The position numbers were made by a program, and so were the translations under genes. Positions 8,154 through 17,249 of a stretch of DNA of 64,000 nt are shown here, in pieces. Source of the DNA: Marinovum sp048263515 (GTDB taxonomy: Bacteria > Pseudomonadota > Alphaproteobacteria > Rhodobacterales > Rhodobacteraceae). The stretch is from NCBI RefSeq assembly GCF_048263515.1, contig NZ_JBLXEC010000008.1, forward strand, positions 62,001-126,000, written 5' to 3'. Under the pieces are notes generated by a model. It saw only the letters and a program-made list of their open reading frames with translations, searched no databases and had not been told where the DNA came from. Each line of letters starts with the position of its first letter. Position 1 is the first letter of the stretch.

Positions 8154-8759
8154 TGCCCCATTCCCTTCAATCCGGTCGGGCGCGGTACGATGCCGAGCCC
8201 TTGTTCCCGTTTGATGCCGCTTGGGTAACTGCGGCCTGCCTCATTCTTGCCCAATTGTTGCCCCTTTTCGGCCGGTGTCTCAACCGTCTGTTCACTGTAT
8301 CGAAACTATTCGGGCAATTTCGTGGGTTGGGTGGTGCCCGATTGCATCAATAATACGGCAGGAAAACGTCAATGAAAACAGTGCACACCAGATGTTGGGG
8401 CGCAGACGTATAGGCCTACAAGCCCCGCGACATACCTCCGACGTGCTGCCCTATTCCCCGGCAGGTGGCGTGCTGCCCCGATGTGCCGGCTTGTCCGAAT
8501 CCACGAGAGATCGCCCTGCCCTGTGACCGGGCGCACAGCGGTTTGCATTTCGGCCGTGAGGTGATCGATTCGCAGGCAGCTCCACCCAAGCGAGCGGCGC
8601 GCGGCTGGTCATCCCCCCGGGAGATTGGCAGTGGCAGGTTCGAACCGACCTCGATCAGCACTGCCGAGGGCGCCCTTTGACTGCCCCCGACCCCCGCAAA
8701 ACGAAAAACGGCGCGGAGGTCCGCGCCGTTCTCCATGTCTCTTTCAGGATCGCCGGGGC
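8154..8759. other. 606-base gene-free stretch
   Basis: No convincing gene is seen on either strand; the open frames here lack family resemblance and ribosome sites. The right end holds the leuD terminator (8704-8730). At 8627-8665 a 7-bp stem (GGCAGTG/CACTGCC) encloses a GGTTCGAACC palindrome resembling a tRNA T arm, but there is no full cloverleaf. The left part, AT-richer around 8290-8370, probably carries the promoter for the membrane-protein gene. Confidence 0.6.
8704..8730 (-). terminator. Rho-independent terminator of leuD
   Basis: On the minus strand a 10-bp GC-rich stem (AACGGCGCGG / CCGCGCCGTT, loop of 4) ends in TTTTT followed by CGTTTT. It lies 30 bases past the leuD stop codon. 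Confidence 0.88.
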
Positions 8760-9365
8760 TCAGACCCAGGGACGCTCCTGCGCCGCCTTGGCCTCGAAGC
8801 TCTCGATCGAGTCCTTCTTGGCCATGGTCAGACCGATGTCGTCGAGGCCTTCCATCAGGCAATGCTTCTTGAACGGGTCGACGTCGAAGCGGATGGTGCC
8901 GCCGTCGGGGCCCTGGATCGTCTGGTTTTCCAGATCGACGGTCAGCTTGGCATTGGCGCCGCGCTCGGCGTCATCCATCAGCTTGTCGACGTCTTCCTGC
9001 GGCAACACGATCGGCAGGATGCCGTTCTTGAAGCAGTTGTTGTAGAAGATGTCGGCAAAGCTGGTGGAGATCACGCATTTGATGCCGAAATCCGCCAGCG
9101 CCCAGGGGGCGTGTTCGCGCGAGGACCCGCAGCCGAAGTTGTCGCCGGCGACGAGGATCTGCGCGTCGCGGTACTGCGGCTTGTTCAGCACGAAATCGGG
9201 GATCTCGCTGCCGTCGCGGTTGTAGCGCATCTCGTCGAACAGGTTCTTGCCGAAGCCGGTGCGCTGGATCGATTTCAGGAACACCTTGGGGATGATCATG
9301 TCGGTGTCGATGTTGACCAGCGGCATCGGGGCCGCAGTGCCGGTCAGTTTGGTGAATTTTTCCAT
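8760..9365 (-). CDS. leuD: 3-isopropylmalate dehydratase small subunit
   Basis: A 201-residue swivel-domain subunit that with LeuC isomerises 2- to 3-isopropylmalate. Diagnostic segments are VNIDTDMIIPKVFLK, NFGCGSSREHAPWAL, NNCFKNGILPIVL and FKKHCLMEGLDDIG. The ATG at 9365 (MEKFTKLTG) has AAAGGA upstream; a longer frame upstream would run into the intergenic hairpin. It follows leuC by 88 bases with a stem-loop in between and is closed by a strong terminator. Confidence 0.97.
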   Translation of the reverse strand: MEKFTKLTGTAAPMPLVNIDTDMIIPKVFLKSIQRTGFGKNLFDEMRYNRDGSEIPDFVLNKPQYRDAQILVAGDNFGCGSSREHAPWALADFGIKCVISTSFADIFYNNCFKNGILPIVLPQEDVDKLMDDAERGANAKLTVDLENQTIQGPDGGTIRFDVDPFKKHCLMEGLDDIGLTMAKKDSIESFEAKAAQERPWV

Positions 9366-9389
9366 TCGTTTGGTCCTTTCGACCGGGGT

Positions 9390-9446
9390 GCTCCTCCGTC
9401 CCTGCGGGCCGTCCTCGCGAGGACGACCGGGCACGGGCGGAGGAGC
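9390..9446. repeat. Complex inverted repeat between leuC and leuD
   Basis: Outer arms GCTCCTCCG (9390-9398) and CGGAGGAGC (9438-9446) enclose an inner perfect dyad GTCCTCGCGAGGAC (9411-9424). The structure can be read as two head-to-head copies of a ~29-base unit. A related unit occurs inside the coding region at 58781-58808. It may tune leuD relative to leuC expression. Confidence 0.75.
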
Positions 9447-9453
9447 GGCCCGG

Positions 9454-10857
<1,404 letters not shown>

Positions 10858-10915
10858 GGCTGGTCCTCTCCCGTTCAATTGGTCACGATTTCAGGGCGGA
10901 TTGGCAAAAGGCCGC

Positions 10916-11002
10916 TTATAGCCGGGCGAGGACCGTAAAGGTCGCACCGAAGAACCGCTCGCGCAGGCGGGCGCGGTCTTGAATATCCGTCAGCATTTGC
11001 AT
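10916..11002 (-). CDS. Possible 28-residue small ORF upstream of leuC
   Basis: A short frame (MQMLTDIQDRARLRERFF..., ending in LARL) preceded by AAAGGG lies 58 bases upstream of the leuC start on the same strand. It contains four Leu and six Arg codons but no run of leucines, and no obvious terminator/antiterminator follows. It could be a leader peptide or chance; conservation is the only deciding evidence. Confidence 0.25.
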   Translation of the reverse strand: MQMLTDIQDRARLRERFFGATFTVLARL

Positions 11003-11112
11003 AGCTGGCCCTTTACAGGCTGGTCGAGATTCTCGCAAGCCTTGGCAGTGAACTGCCGCAAAACGTGATCCCCTGACAGCAACAGACCGGGCGTGGTGAG
11101 AAAGAAGTTTCG

Positions 11113-11274
11113 ATGAGCAAGTTGAGCGTGATCTATGTGGCCCTGTGCGCCGCGGTTCTGGCCGCGGGGCTGGCCGTGCAATCGGTGCAGGGCGGCGCGA
11201 CACCTTCGCCCACGGGCTTTTCCGACACGCATTTCCGGGCGATGATCGAGGCGACGGGCCAGGGGCCGCACTAG
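11113..11274 (+). CDS. Small (53-residue) single-pass or secreted protein
   Basis: ATG to TAG encodes 53 residues beginning MSKLSVIYVALCAAVLAAG, with a hydrophobic segment at roughly residues 5-22, followed by a polar tail (GFSDTHFRAMIEATGQGPH). Upstream AAGAAG is a weak ribosome site. Composition and codon third-position GC fit a real gene, and it is divergent from leuC. The hydrophobic stretch could be a signal peptide or anchor. No family is recognised. Confidence 0.55.
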   Translation: MSKLSVIYVALCAAVLAAGLAVQSVQGGATPSPTGFSDTHFRAMIEATGQGPH

Positions 11275-11655
11275 GGGGTGCGCACAAGCAGCGCCGGGCC
11301 GCGGCGGCGATCCTCGGCTGGTTCGGCAGCGCTTTATCTCTGCCAGGTCCGAAGATGATCTGACCGACGCGCTTGTGCTTGACCAATCGCCGTGCCGAGG
11401 CTGCAGGACACAAGCCGCGCATCGACGGGCCGCGGTGCGGCGATCCGCCGGCAGGTCGTCAGTGCTTTATCCCGGCCAAATCCGTAGAAGAGTTGATCGA
11501 CGCGCCTGGGCCAGACCAATCGCCGTGCCGATGAGGCGGCCCGGCGATGCGCGGCGGCCTGTGGCCGCTGTTAACGCGCGGGGCACTGGCCCCCAGAACC
11601 CTTGTCTGCCACCCCATCCCGGTGCAAGCTGAGCTTGTCCCCTACAGGAGCACCG
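11275..11655. repeat. Two diverged tandem copies of a dispersed intergenic repeat
   Basis: Copies start near 11307 and 11439. Each contains a GGCAGCGCTTTATC- or TCAGTGCTTTATC-like core, then CCAAATCC/CCAGGTCC, then CCAATCGCCGTGCCGA. The cores match the tandem elements at 38.86-39.53 kb. The end, with GCGGCCTGTGGCCGC then GTTAACGCGCG, matches the reverse complement of 31.63-31.7 kb. No gene is present; the RBS of the following MscS gene is at the right edge. Confidence 0.75.
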
Positions 11656-13011
11656 ATGGACCCTCAGACCGACCCCGTCAACGCATTGGCCATGCTCCAG
11701 GACGTGATCACCAATGCGCGTGCCTGGGGCGAGTTCTACTTCAACATGCTCCTGCGCCCCTGGATCCGCTACCAGGTGTTCATCGCCATCGCCCTGATGG
11801 CCCTCGCCTGGGGCGCTGGCAGCCTGGCGCGGCCACGGCTGCACGACTGGATGCGGGCCCGCGAAGGCTGGCCGCGCTGGCGGATGCGGGTGCTGGTGAT
11901 CGTGCACCGACGGCTCAGGATGATCTTCTTCGTCGTGCTGATGTGGATCGCCGTGCTGGTGATGCGCGAACTGACCTGGCCCTCACGCTCCTATCTACTT
12001 GCGATCTTTGCCAATCTCGCCGCGGCCTGGCTCTTTGTCGTCTTTGCCACCCGGCTGATCGACAACCCGCTCTTGCGCACCACCGTACGCTACGGCGCAT
12101 GGATCTGGGTCACCCTGTCGATCCTCGGCATGACCGAGGACACCCAGCGGCTGCTCGAAAGCATGGCAATCACGCTGGGTGACATGCGGCTCTCGGCCTG
12201 GCTGGTGGTGCAGGCGCTGGTGATCCTGACGGTGACCATCGCGCTGGCGCGCTTCATCGCCAAGACCACCACGGCCCGCATCCGCAGCAACGAGGACATT
12301 TCGCCCTCGATGCAGGTGCTGGCGGTCAAGTTCCTGCAGGTGCTGCTTTACGGGTCGGCCTTCTTCATCGGGCTCAACATGGTGGGGGTCGATCTCACCG
12401 GTCTCGCGGTGCTCTCGGGCGCGATCGGCGTCGGGCTGGGCTTCGGCCTGCAGAAGGTGGTGTCGAACCTCGTCTCGGGGATCATCATCCTGCTCGACAA
12501 GTCGATCAAGCCGGGCGACGTCATCAGCCTGGGCGAGACCTTCGGCTGGATCAACGCGCTTGGCGCGCGCTACGTCAGCGTCGTCACCCGCGACGGCAAG
12601 GAATACCTGATCCCCAACGAGGACCTGATCACCGGGCAGGTGGTGAACTGGTCGCATTCCTCGGATTTCGTCCGGCTCGACATCTTCTTCGGCACCTCCT
12701 ACGACGACGATCCGCATGCGGTGCGGCGTCTCGCCATCGCCGCGGCCTCCGAGGTGAAACGGGTGCTGGCCCATCCCAAGACGCCGGTCTGCCACATCGT
12801 CGGCTTCGGCGACAGCTCGGTCGACTACATCCTGCGCTTCTGGATCAAGGACCCGACCGGCGGCCTGACCAACATCCGCGGCGATGTGTACCTTGCGCTC
12901 TGGGATGCTTTCAAGGAAAACGGCATCTCGATTCCCTTCCCGCAGCGCGAGGTGCGGATGCTCGGAGATGCGGCAAAGGCGGCCGAAACCGGCGGCTTGT
13001 TGCAACCCTGA
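11656..13011 (+). CDS. MscS-family mechanosensitive channel
   Basis: 451 residues. Several N-terminal helices (YQVFIAIALMALAWGAGSLA, MIFFVVLMWIAVLVM, YLLAIFANLAAAWLFVVF and others) lead to the pore helix region AIGVGLGFGLQKVVSNLVSG. The beta domain follows (KPGDVISLGETFGWINALG, YLIPNEDLITGQVVNWSHS), then the alpha/beta C-terminal domain (YILRFWIKDP). The ATG at 11656 is preceded by CAGGAG; an earlier ATG at 11602 has no site and a non-membrane leader. It resembles the third MscS gene (62728) closely in the pore and beta domain. Likely an osmotic safety valve; gating threshold unknown. Confidence 0.92.
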   Translation: MDPQTDPVNALAMLQDVITNARAWGEFYFNMLLRPWIRYQVFIAIALMALAWGAGSLARPRLHDWMRAREGWPRWRMRVLVIVHRRLRMIFFVVLMWIAVLVMRELTWPSRSYLLAIFANLAAAWLFVVFATRLIDNPLLRTTVRYGAWIWVTLSILGMTEDTQRLLESMAITLGDMRLSAWLVVQALVILTVTIALARFIAKTTTARIRSNEDISPSMQVLAVKFLQVLLYGSAFFIGLNMVGVDLTGLAVLSGAIGVGLGFGLQKVVSNLVSGIIILLDKSIKPGDVISLGETFGWINALGARYVSVVTRDGKEYLIPNEDLITGQVVNWSHSSDFVRLDIFFGTSYDDDPHAVRRLAIAAASEVKRVLAHPKTPVCHIVGFGDSSVDYILRFWIKDPTGGLTNIRGDVYLALWDAFKENGISIPFPQREVRMLGDAAKAAETGGLLQP

Positions 13012-13022
13012 GACCGGATTCA

Positions 13023-13051
13023 TTGAATTGTCACCTCTGAATTGCTAAATT
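13023..13051 (+). promoter_or_regulatory. Candidate sigma-70 promoter for rsfS-rlmH
   Basis: TTGAAT (13023-13028), 17-base spacer, then TAAATT (13046-13051), in an AT-rich patch just after the MscS gene. The predicted transcript start near 13058 leaves a short leader. Confidence 0.5.
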
Positions 13052-13074
13052 GAGGGCACGTCAGGCGCCGGGCG

Positions 13075-13524
13075 ATGCGGCGCAGAACCAAGGAGGACCA
13101 CGTCCTGACTCTTACCATTGCGGCGAATTCCGCCGTTCAAGGCGCGCCCCGTTCGGGCCATCATGCGGAAGTCACCAGCGAAGAGCTGCTTTCGCAAATT
13201 CTGACCTCTCTTTCCGACAGCAAGGCCGAGGACATCGTGGAGATCGATCTCCGCGGCAAGACCGCCATGGGCGATTACATGGTGATCTGCTCGGGCCGTT
13301 CGTCGCGCCAGGTCGCGGCGATCTCGGAAAAGCTTGTCGACATGCTCAAGGCTGATCTCGGCCGTGGCGCCAAGACCGAGGGCAAGGAAACCGGCGACTG
13401 GGTGTTGATCGACACCGGTGACGTGATCGTTCACGTCTTCCGTCCCGAGGTGCGCGAATTCTACCAGCTGGAGAAGATGTGGATGCCCACGGGCGAAGCC
13501 ACATCGCGGCCCTCGGGCCACTGA
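13075..13524 (+). CDS. rsfS: Ribosome silencing factor RsfS (YbeB/Iojap family)
   Basis: Up to 149 residues. The family binds ribosomal protein L14 and blocks subunit joining when nutrients are short. Conserved stretches are KAEDIVEIDLRGKTAMGDYM, SGRSSRQVAAISEKL, GDWVLIDTGDVIVHVF and EVREFYQLEKMW. The ATG at 13075 has no clear ribosome site, whereas AAGGAGG sits eight bases before an in-frame CTG at 13105, so translation may really begin there. It is nine bases upstream of rlmH, the usual pairing. Confidence 0.93.
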   Translation: MRRRTKEDHVLTLTIAANSAVQGAPRSGHHAEVTSEELLSQILTSLSDSKAEDIVEIDLRGKTAMGDYMVICSGRSSRQVAAISEKLVDMLKADLGRGAKTEGKETGDWVLIDTGDVIVHVFRPEVREFYQLEKMWMPTGEATSRPSGH

Positions 13525-13533
13525 TCCAGCCGG

Positions 13534-14004
13534 ATGCGTGTGCATGTATGCGCGGTGGGCCGCCTCAGGGCGGGCCCCGAGAAAACGTTGATCGACGACT
13601 ATGTCACGCGCTTTGACAGAACCGGCCGGGCCCTTGGATTGGGCCCTCTGAGCCTGCACGAAGTCGAAGACCGCAAGGGCGGCGGCATGTCAGCCGAAGC
13701 CGCCCTGCTGCGCCGGGCCCTGCCCGAGGGCGCAGTCAAGGTCGCGCTCGACGAGCGCGGCAAGCTGATGACCTCTCCCGCCTTTGCAGATGTTCTGGCG
13801 CGCCACCGCGACGATGGCCGGGGCGACCTCGCGCTGATCATCGGCGGGGCCGACGGCATCGACCCGGGCCTGCGCGCCGAATGCGACATGTCGCTGTCCT
13901 TCGGCAAGATGGTCTGGCCACATATGCTGGTGCGGGTGATGCTGAGCGAACAGCTCTATCGCGCCGCCTCGATCCTTGCGGGCGCGCCCTATCACCGGGT
14001 GTGA
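13534..14004 (+). CDS. rlmH: 23S rRNA pseudouridine-1915 N3-methyltransferase RlmH
   Basis: A 156-residue SPOUT-class methyltransferase that modifies the ribosome's helix 69. The C-terminal knot is visible in LALIIGGADGID, MSLSFGKMVWPHMLVRVML and SEQLYRAASILAGAPYHRV. Length is standard. It follows rsfS closely and is very likely co-transcribed; a 243-base gap with an imperfect palindrome separates it from the convergent rsmD. Confidence 0.96.
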   Translation: MRVHVCAVGRLRAGPEKTLIDDYVTRFDRTGRALGLGPLSLHEVEDRKGGGMSAEAALLRRALPEGAVKVALDERGKLMTSPAFADVLARHRDDGRGDLALIIGGADGIDPGLRAECDMSLSFGKMVWPHMLVRVMLSEQLYRAASILAGAPYHRV

Positions 14005-14247
14005 CGCCGCCATCACTGGCAGGGCAGCTTCACCGAAGGGTTTCGTCAAAGTTGTGCGTGAGGGATGACCACCCAAGTCGTGGCCACGGCGGCCTCATCA
14101 GCTTAACCGCAATTGCTTGCGGCCCGTGCGCAGCCGATGGGCGCCGTGGCATGCCGTGCTGCGGCCCGTCGGGCCGCCGTGAGGGTGGTCGTATGCAAGA
14201 CCGCTTCAACATGCCACATTTCGGCTGTCACCGCAATGCCACAACTC

Positions 14248-14811
14248 TCAGTTTAATGGCTCCAAAACGCTGATAATTGTATCACCGTACTTGCGGGTCT
14301 CGAGCAGGTCGAAGCCTTCGGGTGCCACCTGCGCGCTGCTTTCCTCCCAGACGATCAGCGCCTCGGGCGCAATCCAGCCGCCGGCCCGGGCCGAGGCCAG
14401 CGCCGCCGTGCCCAACGCCTTGCCATAAGGCGGGTCGAGGAAGATCAGATCGAAGGGCGCGCCGTCGTTCGCCGGCAGCCGCGTGGCATTGCAGGCCATC
14501 AGCCGCGCGCGGTCGGTTTCCCGCAGCAGGGCGATATTGGCGCGGATCAGCTTCTGCGCCTTGCGCCCGTCATCGACAAACACCACCTCGGCCGCTCCGC
14601 GCGACAGCGCCTCGAGCCCCAGCGCGCCGGTGCCGGCAAAGAGGTCGAGCACCCGGGTCTCGTTGAACGGCGCGCCGAAGCGGCCACCGCCCAGCATCGA
14701 GAACAGGCTCTCGCGCACCCGGTCGGTGGTGGGGCGCAGATGCGCCCCGGCGTCGCCCTTGCCCACCGGGGTCAGCGCCCGTCCGCGGTGCTCTCCGGCA
14801 ATGATCCTCAC
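14248..14811 (-). CDS. rsmD: 16S rRNA (guanine-966-N2)-methyltransferase RsmD
   Basis: 187 residues. N-terminal MRIIAGEHRGRALTPV and RPTTDRVRESLFSML are family hallmarks. SAM binding is in DLFAGTGALGLEALSRGA and VFVDDGRKAQKLIRAN, and catalysis uses the LIFLDPPYGKAL (DPPY) motif. The start codon overlaps the stop of the upstream flavoprotein gene by four bases (ATGA). Confidence 0.96.
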   Translation of the reverse strand: MRIIAGEHRGRALTPVGKGDAGAHLRPTTDRVRESLFSMLGGGRFGAPFNETRVLDLFAGTGALGLEALSRGAAEVVFVDDGRKAQKLIRANIALLRETDRARLMACNATRLPANDGAPFDLIFLDPPYGKALGTAALASARAGGWIAPEALIVWEESSAQVAPEGFDLLETRKYGDTIISVLEPLN

Positions 14812-16016
14812 CGCTTCAACAGCGCCTTGAGCTCGGCATCGGGGGTATGCACCTCGTCGCGGGTCACGGACTTGCCGGCCTCGATCAACCGCTTGGCCAC
14901 CATGTAGCCGCGCGCGTCGTTCATCGCATCGACCGCCACCAACTGATCCCCGTGGAAATACCAGAACGACTTGCGGCCATCCTCGCCGTGGCGGGTCTCG
15001 ACATGGTCATACCCCTTGTTGAGCCCGGCGATCTGTAACTTGCAGTCGTATTGATCAGACCAGAACCAAGGCGTCGCCACATAGTCGACCGCGCCGCCCA
15101 TCATGTTCTGCGCCACCACCTCGGCCTGGTCGATGGCATTGGGCACGCTCTCCAGCCGGATACGCTCGCCGCGATAGGGGAAAGAGGCGCAATCCCCCGC
15201 CGCAAAGACATCCGGCGCCGAGGTGCGGCCCTGCGCGTCGGTCCTGATGCCGTTGTCGAGCGCGATCCCCGCCGCCTCGGCCAGTTCCGTGGCCGGCACG
15301 ATGCCGACGCCGACGACCACCATGTCGGCGGCGATCTCGCTGCCGTCGGTCAGCCTGGCCCCCGAGACCTTGTCCTCGCCCAGCAGCCGCTCGAGCCCGA
15401 CGCCCTCGCGGATGTCGACGCCATGGCTTCTATGCAACTCGCGGAAGTGATCCGAGGTCTCCTTCGCCGCCACCCGTTGCAGGATGCGCTCGGCCATCTC
15501 GACCAGCGTCACCTGCATACCCTTTTTGGCCGCCACCGCCGCCGCCTCGAGCCCGATATACCCGCCACCGATGATCAGCGCTTTGGCGCCTTGGCGCACC
15601 TGCGGCTCCATCGCGTCGACATCGGCCAGGGTGCGGACGACAAAGACGTTCTCCAGATCGCCACCAATCGCCGCCGGCAAGCGGCGCGGATGCGAGCCGG
15701 TGCAGAGCGCCAGCTTGTCATAGCTCAGCACCTCGTCGCCCAGCGATATCGTCCTGGCCTCGGTGTCGATCGCCGTGACCCTGGTGTTCAGCCGCAGGGT
15801 GATGTTCAGATCGTCGTAGAACTGCGCCGGCCGCAGATAGAGCCGCTCCTGCGCCATCTCGCCCAGCAGATAGGCCTTGGACAGCGGCGGCCGCTCGTAG
15901 GGCGGCACCGGCTCTTCCCCGATCAGGGTGATCTCGCCCTCGAAACCGCTGTTGCGCAGCTTGGCAACCAGCGAGGCGCCGGCCTGCCCGCCTCCGACCA
16001 CGATGAAATGCGCCAT
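14808..16016 (-). CDS. FAD-dependent pyridine nucleotide oxidoreductase (ferredoxin/rubredoxin reductase type)
   Basis: 402 residues with an FAD Rossmann motif at the start (IVVGGGQAGASLVAKLR), substrate-side signature PPYERPPLSKAYLLG, an NAD(P)H motif (LIIGGGYIGLEAAAVAAKKG) and the FAD-ribityl motif DVFAAGDCASFPY. These fit reductases that pass electrons from NAD(P)H to a ferredoxin or rubredoxin of an oxygenase. It is coupled to rsmD with no redox partner nearby, so its partner is unknown. Confidence 0.9.
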   Translation of the reverse strand: MAHFIVVGGGQAGASLVAKLRNSGFEGEITLIGEEPVPPYERPPLSKAYLLGEMAQERLYLRPAQFYDDLNITLRLNTRVTAIDTEARTISLGDEVLSYDKLALCTGSHPRRLPAAIGGDLENVFVVRTLADVDAMEPQVRQGAKALIIGGGYIGLEAAAVAAKKGMQVTLVEMAERILQRVAAKETSDHFRELHRSHGVDIREGVGLERLLGEDKVSGARLTDGSEIAADMVVVGVGIVPATELAEAAGIALDNGIRTDAQGRTSAPDVFAAGDCASFPYRGERIRLESVPNAIDQAEVVAQNMMGGAVDYVATPWFWSDQYDCKLQIAGLNKGYDHVETRHGEDGRKSFWYFHGDQLVAVDAMNDARGYMVAKRLIEAGKSVTRDEVHTPDAELKALLKR

Positions 16017-16115
16017 GGGTCTCCTTTCGAGGGGATGGTGAAATTATCGCTGGTTCTTGCTGCGCCAGACCCTATATCGCCCCCTGAGGCGAACGCAATT
16101 CCATAGGACGGACAT

Positions 16116-16604
16116 ATGACGATTTCCCCCGGCGACACCCTGCCCACGGCCAACCTGCTGCACATCGGCGCCGAAGGGCCCGAACCCGTCGATCTCGGCA
16201 CGCGGTTCAAGGGCCGCAAGGTGGTGATCTTCGGTCTGCCGGGTGCCTTCACCCGCACCTGTTCGGCGGCGCATGTGCCGAGCTTCATCCGCACCAAGGC
16301 GGGGTTCGAGGCCAAGGGCGTGGACGACATCATCTGCGTCGCGGTCAACGATCCCTTCGTGATGCATGCCTGGGGCGAAAGCAGCGGCGCCCATGCCGCC
16401 GGTCTGACCTTCCTCGCCGATGCCGGGGCCGAGTTCACCAAGGCGATCGGCATGGATTTCACCGCGCCTGCAGTGGGCTTCTACGACCGCTCGGTGCGCT
16501 ATGCGCTTTATGCCGAGGACGGCGTGGTCAAGGTGCTGCACCGCGAAGAGAGCCCTGGCGTCTGCGAAGCCTCCGCCGGCGAGGCTTTGCTGGAGGCGAT
16601 CTGA
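16116..16604 (+). CDS. Peroxiredoxin, Prx5 subfamily
   Basis: 162 residues. The peroxidatic cysteine is Cys49 in VIFGLPGAFTRTCSAAHVP, the typical Prx5 active-site loop. ICVAVNDPFVMHAWGE and YDRSVRYALYAEDGVV are also family-specific. It reduces hydrogen peroxide or alkyl hydroperoxides, probably with glutaredoxin or glutathione. It is divergent from the flavoprotein gene, with a 99-base shared promoter region; GGACGGAC precedes the ATG. Confidence 0.95.
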   Translation: MTISPGDTLPTANLLHIGAEGPEPVDLGTRFKGRKVVIFGLPGAFTRTCSAAHVPSFIRTKAGFEAKGVDDIICVAVNDPFVMHAWGESSGAHAAGLTFLADAGAEFTKAIGMDFTAPAVGFYDRSVRYALYAEDGVVKVLHREESPGVCEASAGEALLEAI

Positions 16605-16952
16605 CGGGTTGGGTCGTGCGACGGACCTGGTCCGGAGCCTCGGGGTCTCACGAGAGTACTCGAGATGATCTATGTGCCAACGCAGCCCCGGACCTGATCC
16701 GGGGCCTCATGGCAGACGGTGAGGTCCCGGCGCAAGGCCGGGACGGCGTTACGAGTGGGCCGAACCTTCACTATTTAGAAAGCATCGACCTCCCCGCCTA
16801 CACGCCCCGGACCCGATCCGGGGCCTCATGGCTAACGGTGAGGTCCCGGCGCGAGGCCGGGACGGCGTTATGAGTGGGCCGAACCGTCGCTATCTAGAAA
16901 GCATCGCCCCCCCCCCGCCTACACGTCCCGGCGCAGGACCGAGCCGCCAGCC
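16605..16952. repeat. Tandem 119-base palindromic repeats, no gene
   Basis: Unit 1 starts at 16685 and unit 2 at 16804; a truncated third begins near 16925. Each unit has GCCCCGGACCYGATCCGGGGCCTC, then GAGGTCCCGGCGC.AGGCCGGGAC, and a shared non-palindromic half ending in TAGAAAGCATCG. Unit 2 ends in a run of ten C (16907-16916). A degenerate relative lies at 16626-16655. The C-run is a likely slippage site. Confidence 0.85.
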
Positions 16953-17249
16953 CTACTCCGCCAGCTGGTCCATCTTCCGCGCGAGTTTCACGTCGAGCGA
17001 GGACAGCCCGCCGACGTCATGGGTGGTCAGCACCACCTCGACCGTCTTGTAGACATTCGACCACTCCGGGTGGTGGTTCCACTTCTCGGCATAGATCGCC
17101 ACCCGCGTCATCCAGCCAAAGGCGTCGATGAAGTCCTGGAACTCGAAGGTCTTGCAGATCGCATCGCGGCTGTCGTCGACGGTCCAGCCCTTGTCGATCA
17201 GCGGCGCCAGCATGGTCTTGCGCCCGGTGTCGGACAATTTCTCGCTCAT
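16953..17249 (-). CDS. phhB: 4a-hydroxytetrahydrobiopterin dehydratase (pterin carbinolamine dehydratase)
   Basis: A 98-residue enzyme that dehydrates the 4a-carbinolamine pterin. The active-site motif is YAEKWNHHPEW. NVYKTVEVVLTTHDVGG, the second conserved block, is complete. It overlaps the upstream GNAT gene by four bases (ATGA). No phenylalanine hydroxylase is seen within the window, so its role here may be pterin or cofactor recycling elsewhere in the cell. Confidence 0.94.
   Translation of the reverse strand: MSEKLSDTGRKTMLAPLIDKGWTVDDSRDAICKTFEFQDFIDAFGWMTRVAIYAEKWNHHPEWSNVYKTVEVVLTTHDVGGLSSLDVKLARKMDQLAE

Noticed and set aside
8221..8526. A 101-codon plus-strand frame downstream of leuD
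   Set aside because: Composition is rich in Ser, Pro, Arg and Cys with no hydrophobic core, and there is no upstream ribosome site.
8627..8665. A second tRNA gene
   Set aside because: Only an acceptor-like stem and a T-loop-like palindrome; D and anticodon arms are missing and the length is 39 bases.
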